Shown here one piece after another: positions 1-5,700 of a stretch of DNA of 7,699 nucleotides. Within the stretch, counting starts at the first letter, position 1; every line of letters begins with the position of its first letter. The notes under the pieces were generated by a model. That model was not told where the DNA came from. It worked only from the letters and a program-made list of their open reading frames with translations, and made no database searches. The stretch comes from Gemmatimonadota bacterium (GTDB taxonomy: Bacteria; Gemmatimonadota; Gemmatimonadetes; Gemmatimonadales; Gemmatimonadaceae): positions 1-7,699 of the forward strand of contig JAHFCS010000087.1 in the NCBI GenBank assembly GCA_023249395.1, in the 5' to 3' direction. The position numbers were made by a program, and so were the translations under genes.

Positions 1-194
1 CCGGCGCTCGCGACCGCGTCCTTCAGGCTGCGCACACCCGTCGTTCCCGGGTCGTACTCCACGGTCGCGCGGGAGGTTGCGAGGTTGACGCCGGCACTCA
101 GCACGCCCGGCGCCCGAGCGAGTGACTTCTCGACTCTGGTGGCGCACGCGGCGCACGTCATTCCGGTGATCGCCAGATCGACTCGCGCGGTCAT
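1..194 (-). CDS. copA: Copper-transporting P-type ATPase, N-terminal metal-binding domain (partial; runs off left edge)
   Basis: I translated this by hand on the minus strand from the ATG at 194-192, giving 64 codons with no stop before the window edge. The protein opens directly with a heavy-metal-associated (HMA) domain. The Cu(I)-binding motif GMTCAAC is at residues 11-17, with Cys14 and Cys17 as ligands, followed by the family-typical stretch GVNLATSRATVEYDP. In this family the domain binds Cu(I) and passes it to, or regulates, the membrane pump that expels copper from the cytoplasm. The start overlaps the csoR stop in an ATGA (194-191 on the minus strand), so the two genes are translationally coupled and presumably repressed together by CsoR. 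Because only one HMA domain is visible, a free-standing CopZ-type chaperone of about 68 residues cannot be excluded. The downstream sequence (an E1-E2 ATPase with CPC and DKTGT motifs, or an early stop) would decide. The HMA identification itself is secure. Confidence 0.82.
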   Translation of the reverse strand, partial: MTARVDLAITGMTCAACATRVEKSLARAPGVLSAGVNLATSRATVEYDPGTTGVRSLKDAVASA

Positions 195-517
195 CTGGTG
201 TTCTTGAACATCAGGTCGACGAGCTCGTCGTACATGTCGTTCGCCTCGGCGTCGCTCGAGCGGATGGCGGCGGAGGCGCAGTGCTTGAGGTGATTTCGCA
301 TCAGCTCGCGTCCAACGCCGCGCAGTGCTTCCTGCACCGATGAGATCTGCATCAGTATGTCCGCGCAGTAGCGATCGCCTTCGACCATCCTCTGGATGCC
401 GCGAATCTGGCCCTCGATGCGGCGCAGTCGCTTGAGGTTGCGCTCCTTCGCGTCGGCGTCGACGGCAACCGCTTTGCGTCCCGCTGGCTCGGCTTCATGT
501 CTGGTGGTGTTTGCCAT
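191..517 (-). CDS. csoR: Copper-sensing transcriptional repressor CsoR (DUF156 family)
   Basis: This 108-residue all-helical protein belongs to the CsoR/RcnR/FrmR (DUF156) family. Such proteins bind operator DNA when metal-free and release it on binding metal. The diagnostic Cu(I) ligands are Cys51, His76 and Cys80. The spacing (25, then 4 residues) equals that of Cys36-His61-Cys65 in Mycobacterium tuberculosis CsoR, and Tyr50 just before the first Cys matches its second-shell Tyr35. This argues for copper rather than nickel (RcnR), formaldehyde (FrmR) or persulfide (CstR) sensing. The DNA-facing first helix is basic (RNLKRLRRIEGQIRG, residues 26-40). Residues 1-24 form a tail likely to be disordered. 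The ATG at 517-515 is the only plausible start before the conserved helix, since no in-frame ATG, GTG or TTG follows it there. The gene leads a minus-strand unit with copA (ATGA overlap) and has an operator-like element in its own promoter, implying autoregulation. Confidence 0.93.
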   Translation of the reverse strand: MANTTRHEAEPAGRKAVAVDADAKERNLKRLRRIEGQIRGIQRMVEGDRYCADILMQISSVQEALRGVGRELMRNHLKHCASAAIRSSDAEANDMYDELVDLMFKNTR

Positions 518-528
518 ATCTTCTAAAG

Positions 529-555
529 ATTGTATACCCCCACCCCCTATGTCAA
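529..555 (-). promoter_or_regulatory. csoR-copA promoter (sigma70-like)
   Basis: Read on the minus strand, a perfect -35 hexamer TTGACA (555-550) is followed by a -10-like TACAAT (534-529). The spacer is 15 bp, shorter than the usual 17, and consists almost entirely of the G-rich operator-like element. Transcription would begin near 522, only about 5 nt before the csoR ATG, so the mRNA would be nearly leaderless. Both hexamers are good matches and sit immediately upstream of the gene. The short spacer is the main reason for caution. Confidence 0.6.
534..550. promoter_or_regulatory. Putative CsoR operator within the csoR promoter spacer
   Basis: The 17-bp element ATACCCCCACCCCCTAT has inverted ATA/TAT ends around two C5 (minus strand G5) tracts separated by one base. 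DUF156-family repressors recognise G/C tracts flanked by short A/T-rich inverted ends, so the composition and location fit. It fills the spacer between the -35 and -10 hexamers, where a bound tetramer would block RNA polymerase. It differs from the best-known CsoR sites (TACCC...GGGTA) because both tracts lie on the same strand, resembling the single-tract RcnR/FrmR type. Assignment to CsoR is inferred from position and family. Confidence 0.55.
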
Positions 556-589
556 CGTGAAGGGCAAGACGGCTTCACCGAGTTGACAT
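549..589. repeat. Interrupted inverted repeat carrying both outward-facing -35 hexamers
   Basis: ATGTCAAC (549-556) is the exact reverse complement of GTTGACAT (582-589). Just inside it, GTGAAG (557-562) pairs exactly with CTTCAC (573-578). Together they form 14 complementary base pairs around a 10-nt centre, with a 3-nt bulge (579-581) on one side. The outer arms contain TTGACA on the minus strand (555-550) and on the plus strand (583-588). The dyad lies upstream of both likely transcription starts, so it would act as DNA (a regulator-binding site or symmetric promoter pair) rather than as an mRNA hairpin. There is no T-tract on either side to suggest a terminator. Confidence 0.55.
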
Positions 590-611
590 CGCGTGCAATC
601 TCCTCTACCCA
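583..611 (+). promoter_or_regulatory. Possible divergent plus-strand promoter with weak -10
   Basis: A perfect TTGACA (583-588) faces the small gene at 646. At the ideal 17-bp spacing the hexamer is TACCCA (606-611), a poor match to TATAAT, so either the promoter is weak or activator-dependent, or the -10 is of another type. The transcript would have a leader of roughly 25-30 nt containing GGAG (635-638) ahead of the ATG. It could also drive the ccm operon by read-through, as no terminator is seen between 915 and 987. Confidence 0.3.
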
Positions 612-645
612 TAAGGAGTCCCCGCACGACCCCCGGAGTGAGAGC

Positions 646-915
646 ATGACCACCAGTCCCGAAACGGAGTCCCTCGATCATCCCGCGATCCGCGAGCTGG
701 TGAACGACGCCAATTCGATGACCCTCCAGGAGCGACTCACGCTCCTCAAGGCACTGGTTCCGGGCGTCGCGAGCGAAATGACACCGGCGGACTTCGAGCG
801 ACTGATCGTCGAGCTTCGCCTCAAGGGCGAGCGCTTCTATGAGGCGACCAGCCATCCCAACGAAGGACGCGCGACACGCCACGTCATGGGCGAGCGGGAC
901 GTAGAAGGCCGATAA
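646..915 (+). CDS. Small hypothetical protein, 89 residues, charged and helical
   Basis: I do not recognise this protein. The ATG at 646 is chosen because GGAG (635-638) lies 7 nt upstream. The reading frame stays open further upstream, but a TTG at 583 is part of the promoter-like TTGACA and has no ribosome site. Codon third positions are strongly G/C, as in the neighbouring real genes, so it looks coding. The product is soluble, without Cys, signal peptide or membrane segment. Likely helices lie at about 13-23, 26-38 (LQERLTLLKAL) and 47-68 (PADFERLIVELRLKGERFYEA). The tail after residue 70 is polar and rich in Arg and Glu. It lies between the copper regulator and ccmA, transcribed toward ccmA with a 71-nt gap and no visible terminator, so co-transcription with ccm is possible. 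A regulatory or adaptor role is only a guess. Confidence 0.68.
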   Translation: MTTSPETESLDHPAIRELVNDANSMTLQERLTLLKALVPGVASEMTPADFERLIVELRLKGERFYEATSHPNEGRATRHVMGERDVEGR

Positions 916-953
916 CGTCAGATCGGACCCGGGCCTTTCCACGTCCGGCCGCG

Positions 954-959
954 TATCTT
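954..959 (+). promoter_or_regulatory. Possible -10 element for the ccm operon
   Basis: TATCTT (954-959) is the only -10-like hexamer in the 71-nt gap before ccmA. It would start transcription near 966, leaving a leader of about 20 nt that contains AAGG (971-974) before the ATG at 987. No clear -35 is present at the expected distance. If real, it rules out the alternative GTG start at 960, which would then lie upstream of the transcript. Confidence 0.22.
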
Positions 960-986
960 GTGGGGTCCTTAAGGCATTCCAAAATC

Positions 987-1688
987 ATGGACCTCCAGTC
1001 CGACTTGCCAATCGATGCGATCAGAGTGGCCCGGCGTTTCGGGTCGAAGTGGGTGCTGCGCGGTGTTTCGCTGCGGGTCCACTCGGGAGAGGTCGTGGGC
1101 CTGCTCGGAGCGAACGGGAGCGGCAAGAGCACGATGCTGCGGATTCTCGCGACGTTGCTCAGGCCGAACGCGGGAACGGCGTCCATTTACGGACACGATG
1201 TCGTGAGTGCCGCTGATGAGGTGCGCCGCACGGTGGGCATCCTGGCGCATGCACCCGGACTCTACGACGATCTCACTGCGCGCGAGAACCTCCGTTTCGC
1301 CGCCGAAATGTCCGGTCTCCCGACCACCGATCTCGGCTCGCTGCTCGGGGAGGTTGGACTCAGCGAAGTCGCCGACGAGCGAGTGCGGGGCTTCTCCTCC
1401 GGAATGCAGCGCCGTCTGGCCGTCGCCAGACTTATGCTGCGGCGCCCTCAGCTGCTCTTGCTCGACGAGCCGTACAGCAATCTCGACTCGGACGGCATTG
1501 TGCTCATGAACTCGCTGATTTCCCGGACCGCGCGGGGGGGCGGCGCATCGCTCATCGTTCTGCACGAGCTTGCACCTGCCTCCGGGATTCTCGACCGCAC
1601 GGTTACGATTGTTGACGGTCGAATCGCCAAGCCTGAAAAGCCCGCCTCGTATCGCGTGCCGGTGTCCGCCGCGGGAGCGATCTCATGA
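987..1688 (+). CDS. ccmA: Heme exporter ATP-binding protein CcmA
   Basis: This is the ABC-transporter ATPase of the CcmABCD complex. In System I it uses ATP hydrolysis to release heme-loaded CcmE from CcmC. In the 233-residue product, Walker A is GANGSGKST (residues 41-49) and the signature is FSSGMQ (136-141). Walker B is LLLLDEP (156-162, catalytic Glu161), followed by the D-loop SNLD, and the switch His is His193 (VLHEL). The stretch HAPGLYDDLTARENL in the Q-loop region resembles the CcmA pattern. The FSSGM signature is closer to ABC-2-type exporters than to the LSxGQ of proteobacterial CcmA. On sequence alone it could be a generic ABC-2 ATPase, and the 4-nt overlap with ccmB settles the call. 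The ATG at 987 is preferred over the in-frame GTG at 960, which lacks a ribosome site and adds nine unconserved-looking residues. ccmA opens the tightly overlapped ccm array. Confidence 0.9.
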   Translation: MDLQSDLPIDAIRVARRFGSKWVLRGVSLRVHSGEVVGLLGANGSGKSTMLRILATLLRPNAGTASIYGHDVVSAADEVRRTVGILAHAPGLYDDLTARENLRFAAEMSGLPTTDLGSLLGEVGLSEVADERVRGFSSGMQRRLAVARLMLRRPQLLLLDEPYSNLDSDGIVLMNSLISRTARGGGASLIVLHELAPASGILDRTVTIVDGRIAKPEKPASYRVPVSAAGAIS

Positions 1689-2371
1689 CGTGGAACGAGG
1701 ACTGGGGCCGCATCAGCGCCATTGCCCGGAAGGATCTGATCACGGAGCGGCGCTCGAAGGCCGGCTTCAACAGCGTGGCGGCGCTCGGCGTGACGATGCT
1801 TGTCCTCTTCGGCTTCGCGTTTGGACCCGACGCCCAGGCGCTCCGCGATGCCGCGGCAGGAGCGCTCTGGCTCGCAATTCTTTTCGCCGGCGTGCTCGCC
1901 TTCAACCGTTCGTACCAGGTGGAGCTCGAGAGTGGCGCTCTCGACGAGCTCCTCCAGTACCCTGGCGCGAGGTGGACGATCTATGCCGGCAAATTGATTT
2001 CGAATCTCATCTTCGTCAGCCTGATGCTGGCGATCGTCGTGGCAGCGGGAATTGTTCTCTTCCAGATTCACATCCCGTCCGCCTGGCCGATGCTTCTCGT
2101 GACGCTCCTTCTCGGCATTGTAGGATTGGTGACGCTCGGCACTTTCTACGCGGCGATGGCGAGCCGCACGCGGGCGCGGGAAGTACTGCTGCCACTTCTT
2201 CTTTTTCCGATGCTCGTACCGGTCCTCCTCGCTGCGATGTCCGCGTCCAAAGCGCTTCTCGGCGGGGACTTGATGCACGAAGCGAGCGCCTGGATTCGAC
2301 TCCTGCTCGGATACGACGTGATTTTCCTCGTTGCCGCACTCTTCGCTTTCGAACACGTGATCGAGGTCTGA
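1685..2371 (+). CDS. ccmB: Heme exporter permease CcmB
   Basis: This is the ABC-2-type membrane subunit that pairs with CcmA in the inner membrane. At 228 residues it is close to the usual 220 or so. After a cytoplasmic N-terminus (IARKDLITERRSK, residues 13-25, the typical CcmB opening), about six hydrophobic segments are visible at roughly 30-46, 57-74, 105-127, 133-158, 167-187 and 205-223. The cytosolic loop at 74-93 holds the family hallmark (FNRSYQVELESGALDELLQYP), the likely contact with CcmA. Translation starts in the ATGA shared with the ccmA stop (1685-1688), which implies coupled synthesis and balanced stoichiometry. Known work shows CcmAB is not a simple heme pump but drives release of holo-CcmE. 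The assignment is firm from sequence pattern and context. Confidence 0.92.
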   Translation: MTWNEDWGRISAIARKDLITERRSKAGFNSVAALGVTMLVLFGFAFGPDAQALRDAAAGALWLAILFAGVLAFNRSYQVELESGALDELLQYPGARWTIYAGKLISNLIFVSLMLAIVVAAGIVLFQIHIPSAWPMLLVTLLLGIVGLVTLGTFYAAMASRTRAREVLLPLLLFPMLVPVLLAAMSASKALLGGDLMHEASAWIRLLLGYDVIFLVAALFAFEHVIEV

Positions 2372-3093
2372 TGACATCCCCGTCCACAACTTCCCGCTCG
2401 ATGGTCGTACCGCGTCCCGGCGCCTGGCGGTGGTTCGGCGTATTCGCATTCGCGTTCCTCATCTTCACGCAGACTCTGGCGATCCTCACGTCGCCGCCCG
2501 ACAGGGACATGGGAGACCTCGAGAAGATCCTGTACGTCCATGTGCCTGCCGCCTGGATCACCTTCCTCTCCTTCTTCGTCGTCCTCGCTTTCAGCGCGCG
2601 TTACTTATGGAAGGGACGCGAGAAGGATGACCTTCTTGCCGCCGCTGCGGCCGAAGTCGGAGCCACCTTCAACGGTCTGACCCTGCTGCTCGGCATGATC
2701 TGGGGAAGGCCTGCCTGGGGGGTGTGGTGGACGTGGGATGCACGGCTGACTTCAACTCTGGTGCTCTTCCTTATCTTTGTAGGATACCTTGCGCTACGCG
2801 AATTCGTCGATGACGCACAGCGCCGCGCGCAGTGGAGCGCCGTCGTGGGCGCTCTCGGAGCGATTAACGTCCCGATAGTGTACATGTCGGTGAGGTGGTG
2901 GCGTACGCTTCACCAGATCCAGTCAAATCCGAACACCATGGATCCGGCTTACGTGCTGGGGTTGCGCGCCAATGCGTTCGCGTTCCTCTTCATTATGATC
3001 TATTTCATTCATCAGCGTTACGTGATCGCTTCCTTGCAGCGCGCCACCGAGCACGCTGCCGAGGCGGTTGCGCTAGGGGGACAACAGGAATGA
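2371..3093 (+). CDS. ccmC: Heme-handling protein CcmC (WWD family)
   Basis: CcmC is an inner-membrane protein that presents heme at the periplasmic face for covalent attachment to CcmE. The 240-residue product has the tryptophan-rich WWD signature in a periplasmic loop (WGVWWTWDARLTS, residues 116-128). The two expected axial heme ligands are His57 (LYVHVPAAW) and His181 (WWRTLHQ), matching His60 and His184 of E. coli CcmC. Six membrane segments are apparent at about 22-40, 58-78, 99-111, 127-143, 155-173 and 200-219. The frame stays open far upstream inside ccmB. The ATG at 2371 is chosen because it overlaps the ccmB stop by one base (TGATG, 2369-2373) and gives the family length. A second in-frame ATG at 2401 would give 230 residues and cannot be strictly excluded. 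ccmD follows with a 4-nt overlap. Confidence 0.94.
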   Translation: MTSPSTTSRSMVVPRPGAWRWFGVFAFAFLIFTQTLAILTSPPDRDMGDLEKILYVHVPAAWITFLSFFVVLAFSARYLWKGREKDDLLAAAAAEVGATFNGLTLLLGMIWGRPAWGVWWTWDARLTSTLVLFLIFVGYLALREFVDDAQRRAQWSAVVGALGAINVPIVYMSVRWWRTLHQIQSNPNTMDPAYVLGLRANAFAFLFIMIYFIHQRYVIASLQRATEHAAEAVALGGQQE

Positions 3094-3239
3094 CGCGGAA
3101 CTGGACGTTCGTCATCGCGGCATACAGCCTGACCTGGGCCGTGATCCTCGGCTACTTGGTGCGCCTGCACCGCGGTCGCCGACGCGCGGAGTCAGCGTAC
3201 GACACCGCAATGGCAGAAACACGGGCGGGAGATCGATGA
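3090..3239 (+). CDS. ccmD: Small membrane protein CcmD
   Basis: This 49-residue gene is easily missed because its frame is open upstream inside ccmC. The ATG at 3090 overlaps the ccmC stop (ATGA 3090-3093), and its TGA overlaps the ccmE start (3236-3239). The product has one membrane helix (residues 6-24, TFVIAAYSLTWAVILGYLV) followed by an Arg/His-rich cytoplasmic segment (LHRGRRR, 26-32), the classic CcmD layout. In the family it stabilises the CcmABC-CcmE adduct and is needed for release of holo-CcmE. CcmD proteins are poorly conserved in sequence, so the call rests on topology, size and its place between ccmC and ccmE. Confidence 0.85.
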   Translation: MTRNWTFVIAAYSLTWAVILGYLVRLHRGRRRAESAYDTAMAETRAGDR

Positions 3240-3679
3240 CGCGGCGCCGGTGGGCATTCGTCGCGGCGGGAGTTCTCATTGCGACCTTCGCGTGGCTGCT
3301 TTACGGTGGCATCGACAAGAACATCGTGTTCTTCCTCACACCCAAGGAGCTGCTCGCCAAAGGGGCCGCCGGGTATGACGTGCCAGTTCGATTAGGCGGA
3401 CAGGTGAAGCCGGCGTCGGTGACATGGAACGAGAAGGCCCTCGATCTTCAGTTCGTCGTCACCGACGGCACTGGGCAGATCCCCGTTCACACGAGCGGCG
3501 CCCCGCCGCAGATGTTCCGCGACGGGATGGGCGTCGTTGTCGAGGGACGTTACGGACATAACGGAGTTTTTCAGGCAACAAGCCTCATGGTCAAGCACTC
3601 GAACGAATACCGTCCGCCCAAACCCGGGCAGCGCCCCGGCGAGATGTACAAGACTCTCCTCGACGGGAGCGGTCCGTGA
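3236..3679 (+). CDS. ccmE: Periplasmic heme chaperone CcmE
   Basis: CcmE covalently binds heme delivered by CcmC and hands it to CcmF/CcmH for attachment to apocytochrome c. The 147-residue product has an N-terminal signal anchor (basic MTRRR, then a hydrophobic stretch at about 7-24) and a beta-rich OB-fold domain (about 45-120). It ends with the heme-attachment segment KHSNEYRPP (residues 120-128). His121 is the covalent heme ligand (equivalent to His130 in E. coli) and Tyr125 the conserved axial tyrosine. This is the common His-type CcmE, not the Cys variant of some sulfate reducers and archaea. The gene starts in the ATGA shared with ccmD and ends in the GTGA shared with ccmF. The C-terminal tail after residue 128 is flexible and variable, as usual. 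Confidence 0.95.
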   Translation: MTRRRWAFVAAGVLIATFAWLLYGGIDKNIVFFLTPKELLAKGAAGYDVPVRLGGQVKPASVTWNEKALDLQFVVTDGTGQIPVHTSGAPPQMFRDGMGVVVEGRYGHNGVFQATSLMVKHSNEYRPPKPGQRPGEMYKTLLDGSGP

Positions 3680-5700
3680 CGGGTTTCTTCGCGCACAACG
3701 CGCTTCTCGTCTCACTCGCGGTAATTCTCTTCGGACTCGTAATAGGTCCGCTCGGGATCCGCCGCGGGCGCCGCGACTGGATCGAGATCGCCTACGGGGC
3801 CGTCTACACGAATTTCCTTCTCGTGACGATCGCCACGCTGTCGATGGTCTATGCTCTCGTAACGCACGACTTCTCCGTGTCATACGTGGCGCAGGTCGGC
3901 AGCCGCGAAACACCGCTCTTCTATACTGTCATCTCGCTATGGGGTGCGCTCGAGGGATCGATCCTCTTCTGGGCATGGGTGCTGGCGCTCTACTCGAGCG
4001 CCGCCGTATGGATCAACCGGCAGCGCGAGGGCAATCTCGTGCCCTATGCCGCCGCCGCATTCCTCGGAATCTCCCTCTTCTTTCTGGTCTTGCTCGTAGG
4101 TCCGGCCAACCCGTTCCTGCCCGTTTCTCCCGTGCCGGCCGATGGCCCCGGCCCGAATCCGCTGCTGCAGAATCACATCCTGATGGCCGTCCACCCTCCG
4201 CTTCTCTACCTCGGCTACGTCGGGATGTCGGTGCCGTTCGCATTCGCCGTTGGCGCGATGCTTTCCGGTGAGGTGACGTCCGACGATTGGACTCGCATCA
4301 CACGACGGTGGACCCTTGCATCGTGGGGATTACTCTCCGCCGCGATCATCGCCGGCATGTGGTGGTCGTACGAAGTCCTCGGGTGGGGTGGCTACTGGGC
4401 GTGGGATCCCGTCGAGAACGCCTCGTTCCTGCCATGGCTCACCGCCACTGCCTATCTCCACTCGGTGATGGTACAGCAGCGCCACGGAATGCTGCGGCTG
4501 TGGAACCTCAACCTGGTGGTGGGGACTTTCATCCTCACGATCCTCGGGACGTTCCTCACGCGATCGGGAATTCTCTCTTCCGTGCACGCGTTCACCACCG
4601 GGCCGATCGGCTTCTACTTCCTCGGATTCATAACTCTCGTTCTCGTTTGCACGATGGCGATGGTATGGGGCAACTCGGAGAAACTGCGAACTGTCGGCCG
4701 CTTCGATTCTCCGGCGTCGCGCGAGACTGTGCTCCTCCTGAACAACCTGTTCCTAACGGCGTTCATGTTCACTGTCCTGGTGGGAACGCTTTATCCATTG
4801 GTTGCCGAAGCGGTGAGAGGCGTGAAGGTCAGCGTCGGGGAGCCGTTCTTCAACAGGATGACGCTGCCGATGATTGTCGCGCTGCTCTTCCTCATGGGTG
4901 TCGGTCCTGCGCTCCCTTGGCGAAGCGCGACGACAAAGGAACTTCGGGCCAAGCTCATTCCTCCTCTGATCGGGGCGCTGCTTTTCACCGTCGGAGCGCT
5001 GATCGCCGGCGTGCATAACGTTTACGGGGTTCTTGCCTTCTGCTTCGTCGGCTATTCCGCGCTCGCGAACCTGCGCGAGTACTCGATCGGCACGCGCGCT
5101 CGGCGTAGCGCGCACGGCGAGAGCTGGCCGACCGCGTTCATACGGCTTGTGGGTGGAAATCGCCGCCGGTACGGCGGCTACGTAGCGCACATGGGCGTAT
5201 TCCTTGTCGCCCTCGGAGTCGCCGCATCGTCCTCGCTCCGCACCGAGCGAACGGCGACGCTGAAGCCTGGTGAATCTCTCAGTGTCAGCGGAAGAACCGT
5301 TCGACTCGAGGGAGTCTGGGGACGCGAGGAAATTCAGCGCTCGGTGATCGGCGCCACGCTCGCAGTGGTAAAGGACGGCGGCGTCGTCGGGTTTCTCGAG
5401 CCGCGGATGAATTTCTATCCGACATCGGAGGCGCCGGTGCCGACGCCGGACGTGCGCAGTACGATTACGGGCGACCTGTACGCGAACCTGATGGCGTTCG
5501 AGCCCCGCGGCGCAAACGCGACAGTGAAGTTGATCGTCGAGCCACTGACGCCGTGGATCTGGTTCGGCGGCGGAATTGTCGTTCTCGGCGCACTCATTTC
5601 GATTCTTCCCCAGCGACGGCCGAGCCAGGCTGCCGCGTTCGCTCCAGCAGCTCCCGTCGGCCCGCCAATAAGCGCTATTCCGGTCAAGGTGGAAGCGTGA
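3676..5700 (+). CDS. ccmF: Cytochrome c heme lyase subunit CcmF
   Basis: This large polytopic membrane protein is the synthase core that attaches heme from holo-CcmE to the CxxCH motif of apocytochromes. It has 674 residues, slightly longer than the usual 640-670, and many hydrophobic segments. The WWD signature lies at 237-255 (WGGYWAWDPVENASFLPWL). The four functional histidines have counterparts: His173 (AVHPPLLYLG), His262 (YLHSVMV), His304 (SSVHAF) and His505 (YVAHMGVF), aligning with 173, 261, 303 and 491 of E. coli CcmF. The C-terminal domain (about 505-625) is the large periplasmic region, followed by a last helix (about 628-644) and an Ala/Pro-rich tail (650-674). Translation starts at GTG 3676, overlapping the ccmE stop (GTGA 3676-3679). 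ccmG overlaps its end in the same way. Confidence 0.96.
   Translation: MTGFFAHNALLVSLAVILFGLVIGPLGIRRGRRDWIEIAYGAVYTNFLLVTIATLSMVYALVTHDFSVSYVAQVGSRETPLFYTVISLWGALEGSILFWAWVLALYSSAAVWINRQREGNLVPYAAAAFLGISLFFLVLLVGPANPFLPVSPVPADGPGPNPLLQNHILMAVHPPLLYLGYVGMSVPFAFAVGAMLSGEVTSDDWTRITRRWTLASWGLLSAAIIAGMWWSYEVLGWGGYWAWDPVENASFLPWLTATAYLHSVMVQQRHGMLRLWNLNLVVGTFILTILGTFLTRSGILSSVHAFTTGPIGFYFLGFITLVLVCTMAMVWGNSEKLRTVGRFDSPASRETVLLLNNLFLTAFMFTVLVGTLYPLVAEAVRGVKVSVGEPFFNRMTLPMIVALLFLMGVGPALPWRSATTKELRAKLIPPLIGALLFTVGALIAGVHNVYGVLAFCFVGYSALANLREYSIGTRARRSAHGESWPTAFIRLVGGNRRRYGGYVAHMGVFLVALGVAASSSLRTERTATLKPGESLSVSGRTVRLEGVWGREEIQRSVIGATLAVVKDGGVVGFLEPRMNFYPTSEAPVPTPDVRSTITGDLYANLMAFEPRGANATVKLIVEPLTPWIWFGGGIVVLGALISILPQRRPSQAAAFAPAAPVGPPISAIPVKVEA

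Noticed and set aside
613..618. AAGGAG as the ribosome site of an earlier start or a leader peptide
   Set aside because: It is 27 nt from the ATG at 646, and no suitable start follows at normal spacing. GGAG at 635-638 serves the 646 ATG better.
547..942. Minus-strand open frame opposite the small 646 gene
   Set aside because: It would run through the csoR promoter and the divergent dyad, has no ribosome site, and its codon use is less host-like than the plus-strand frame.
925..968. GGACCC (925-930) and GGGTCC (963-968) as a terminator between the 646 gene and ccmA
   Set aside because: The 6-bp arms are 32 nt apart with no following T-tract, and the right arm sits within the probable ccmA leader, so termination there is unconvincing.
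960..986. GTG at 960 as the ccmA start
   Set aside because: There is no ribosome site before it, it overlaps the only -10-like element in the gap, and the ATG at 987 gives a normal CcmA N-terminus. It is not fully excluded.
1570..2370. N-terminal extension of ccmC from the upstream in-frame ATG at 1570
   Set aside because: The extra 267 residues overlap ccmB in another frame and are Arg-rich shadow sequence. The TGATG junction at 2371 gives the normal CcmC length.
1448..2449. Long open frame (about 333 codons) on the minus strand opposite ccmA, ccmB and ccmC
   Set aside because: It lies antisense to genes with clear protein families, its product is a low-complexity mix of Arg, Glu and His with no fold pattern, and it is the usual antisense shadow in GC-rich coding DNA.
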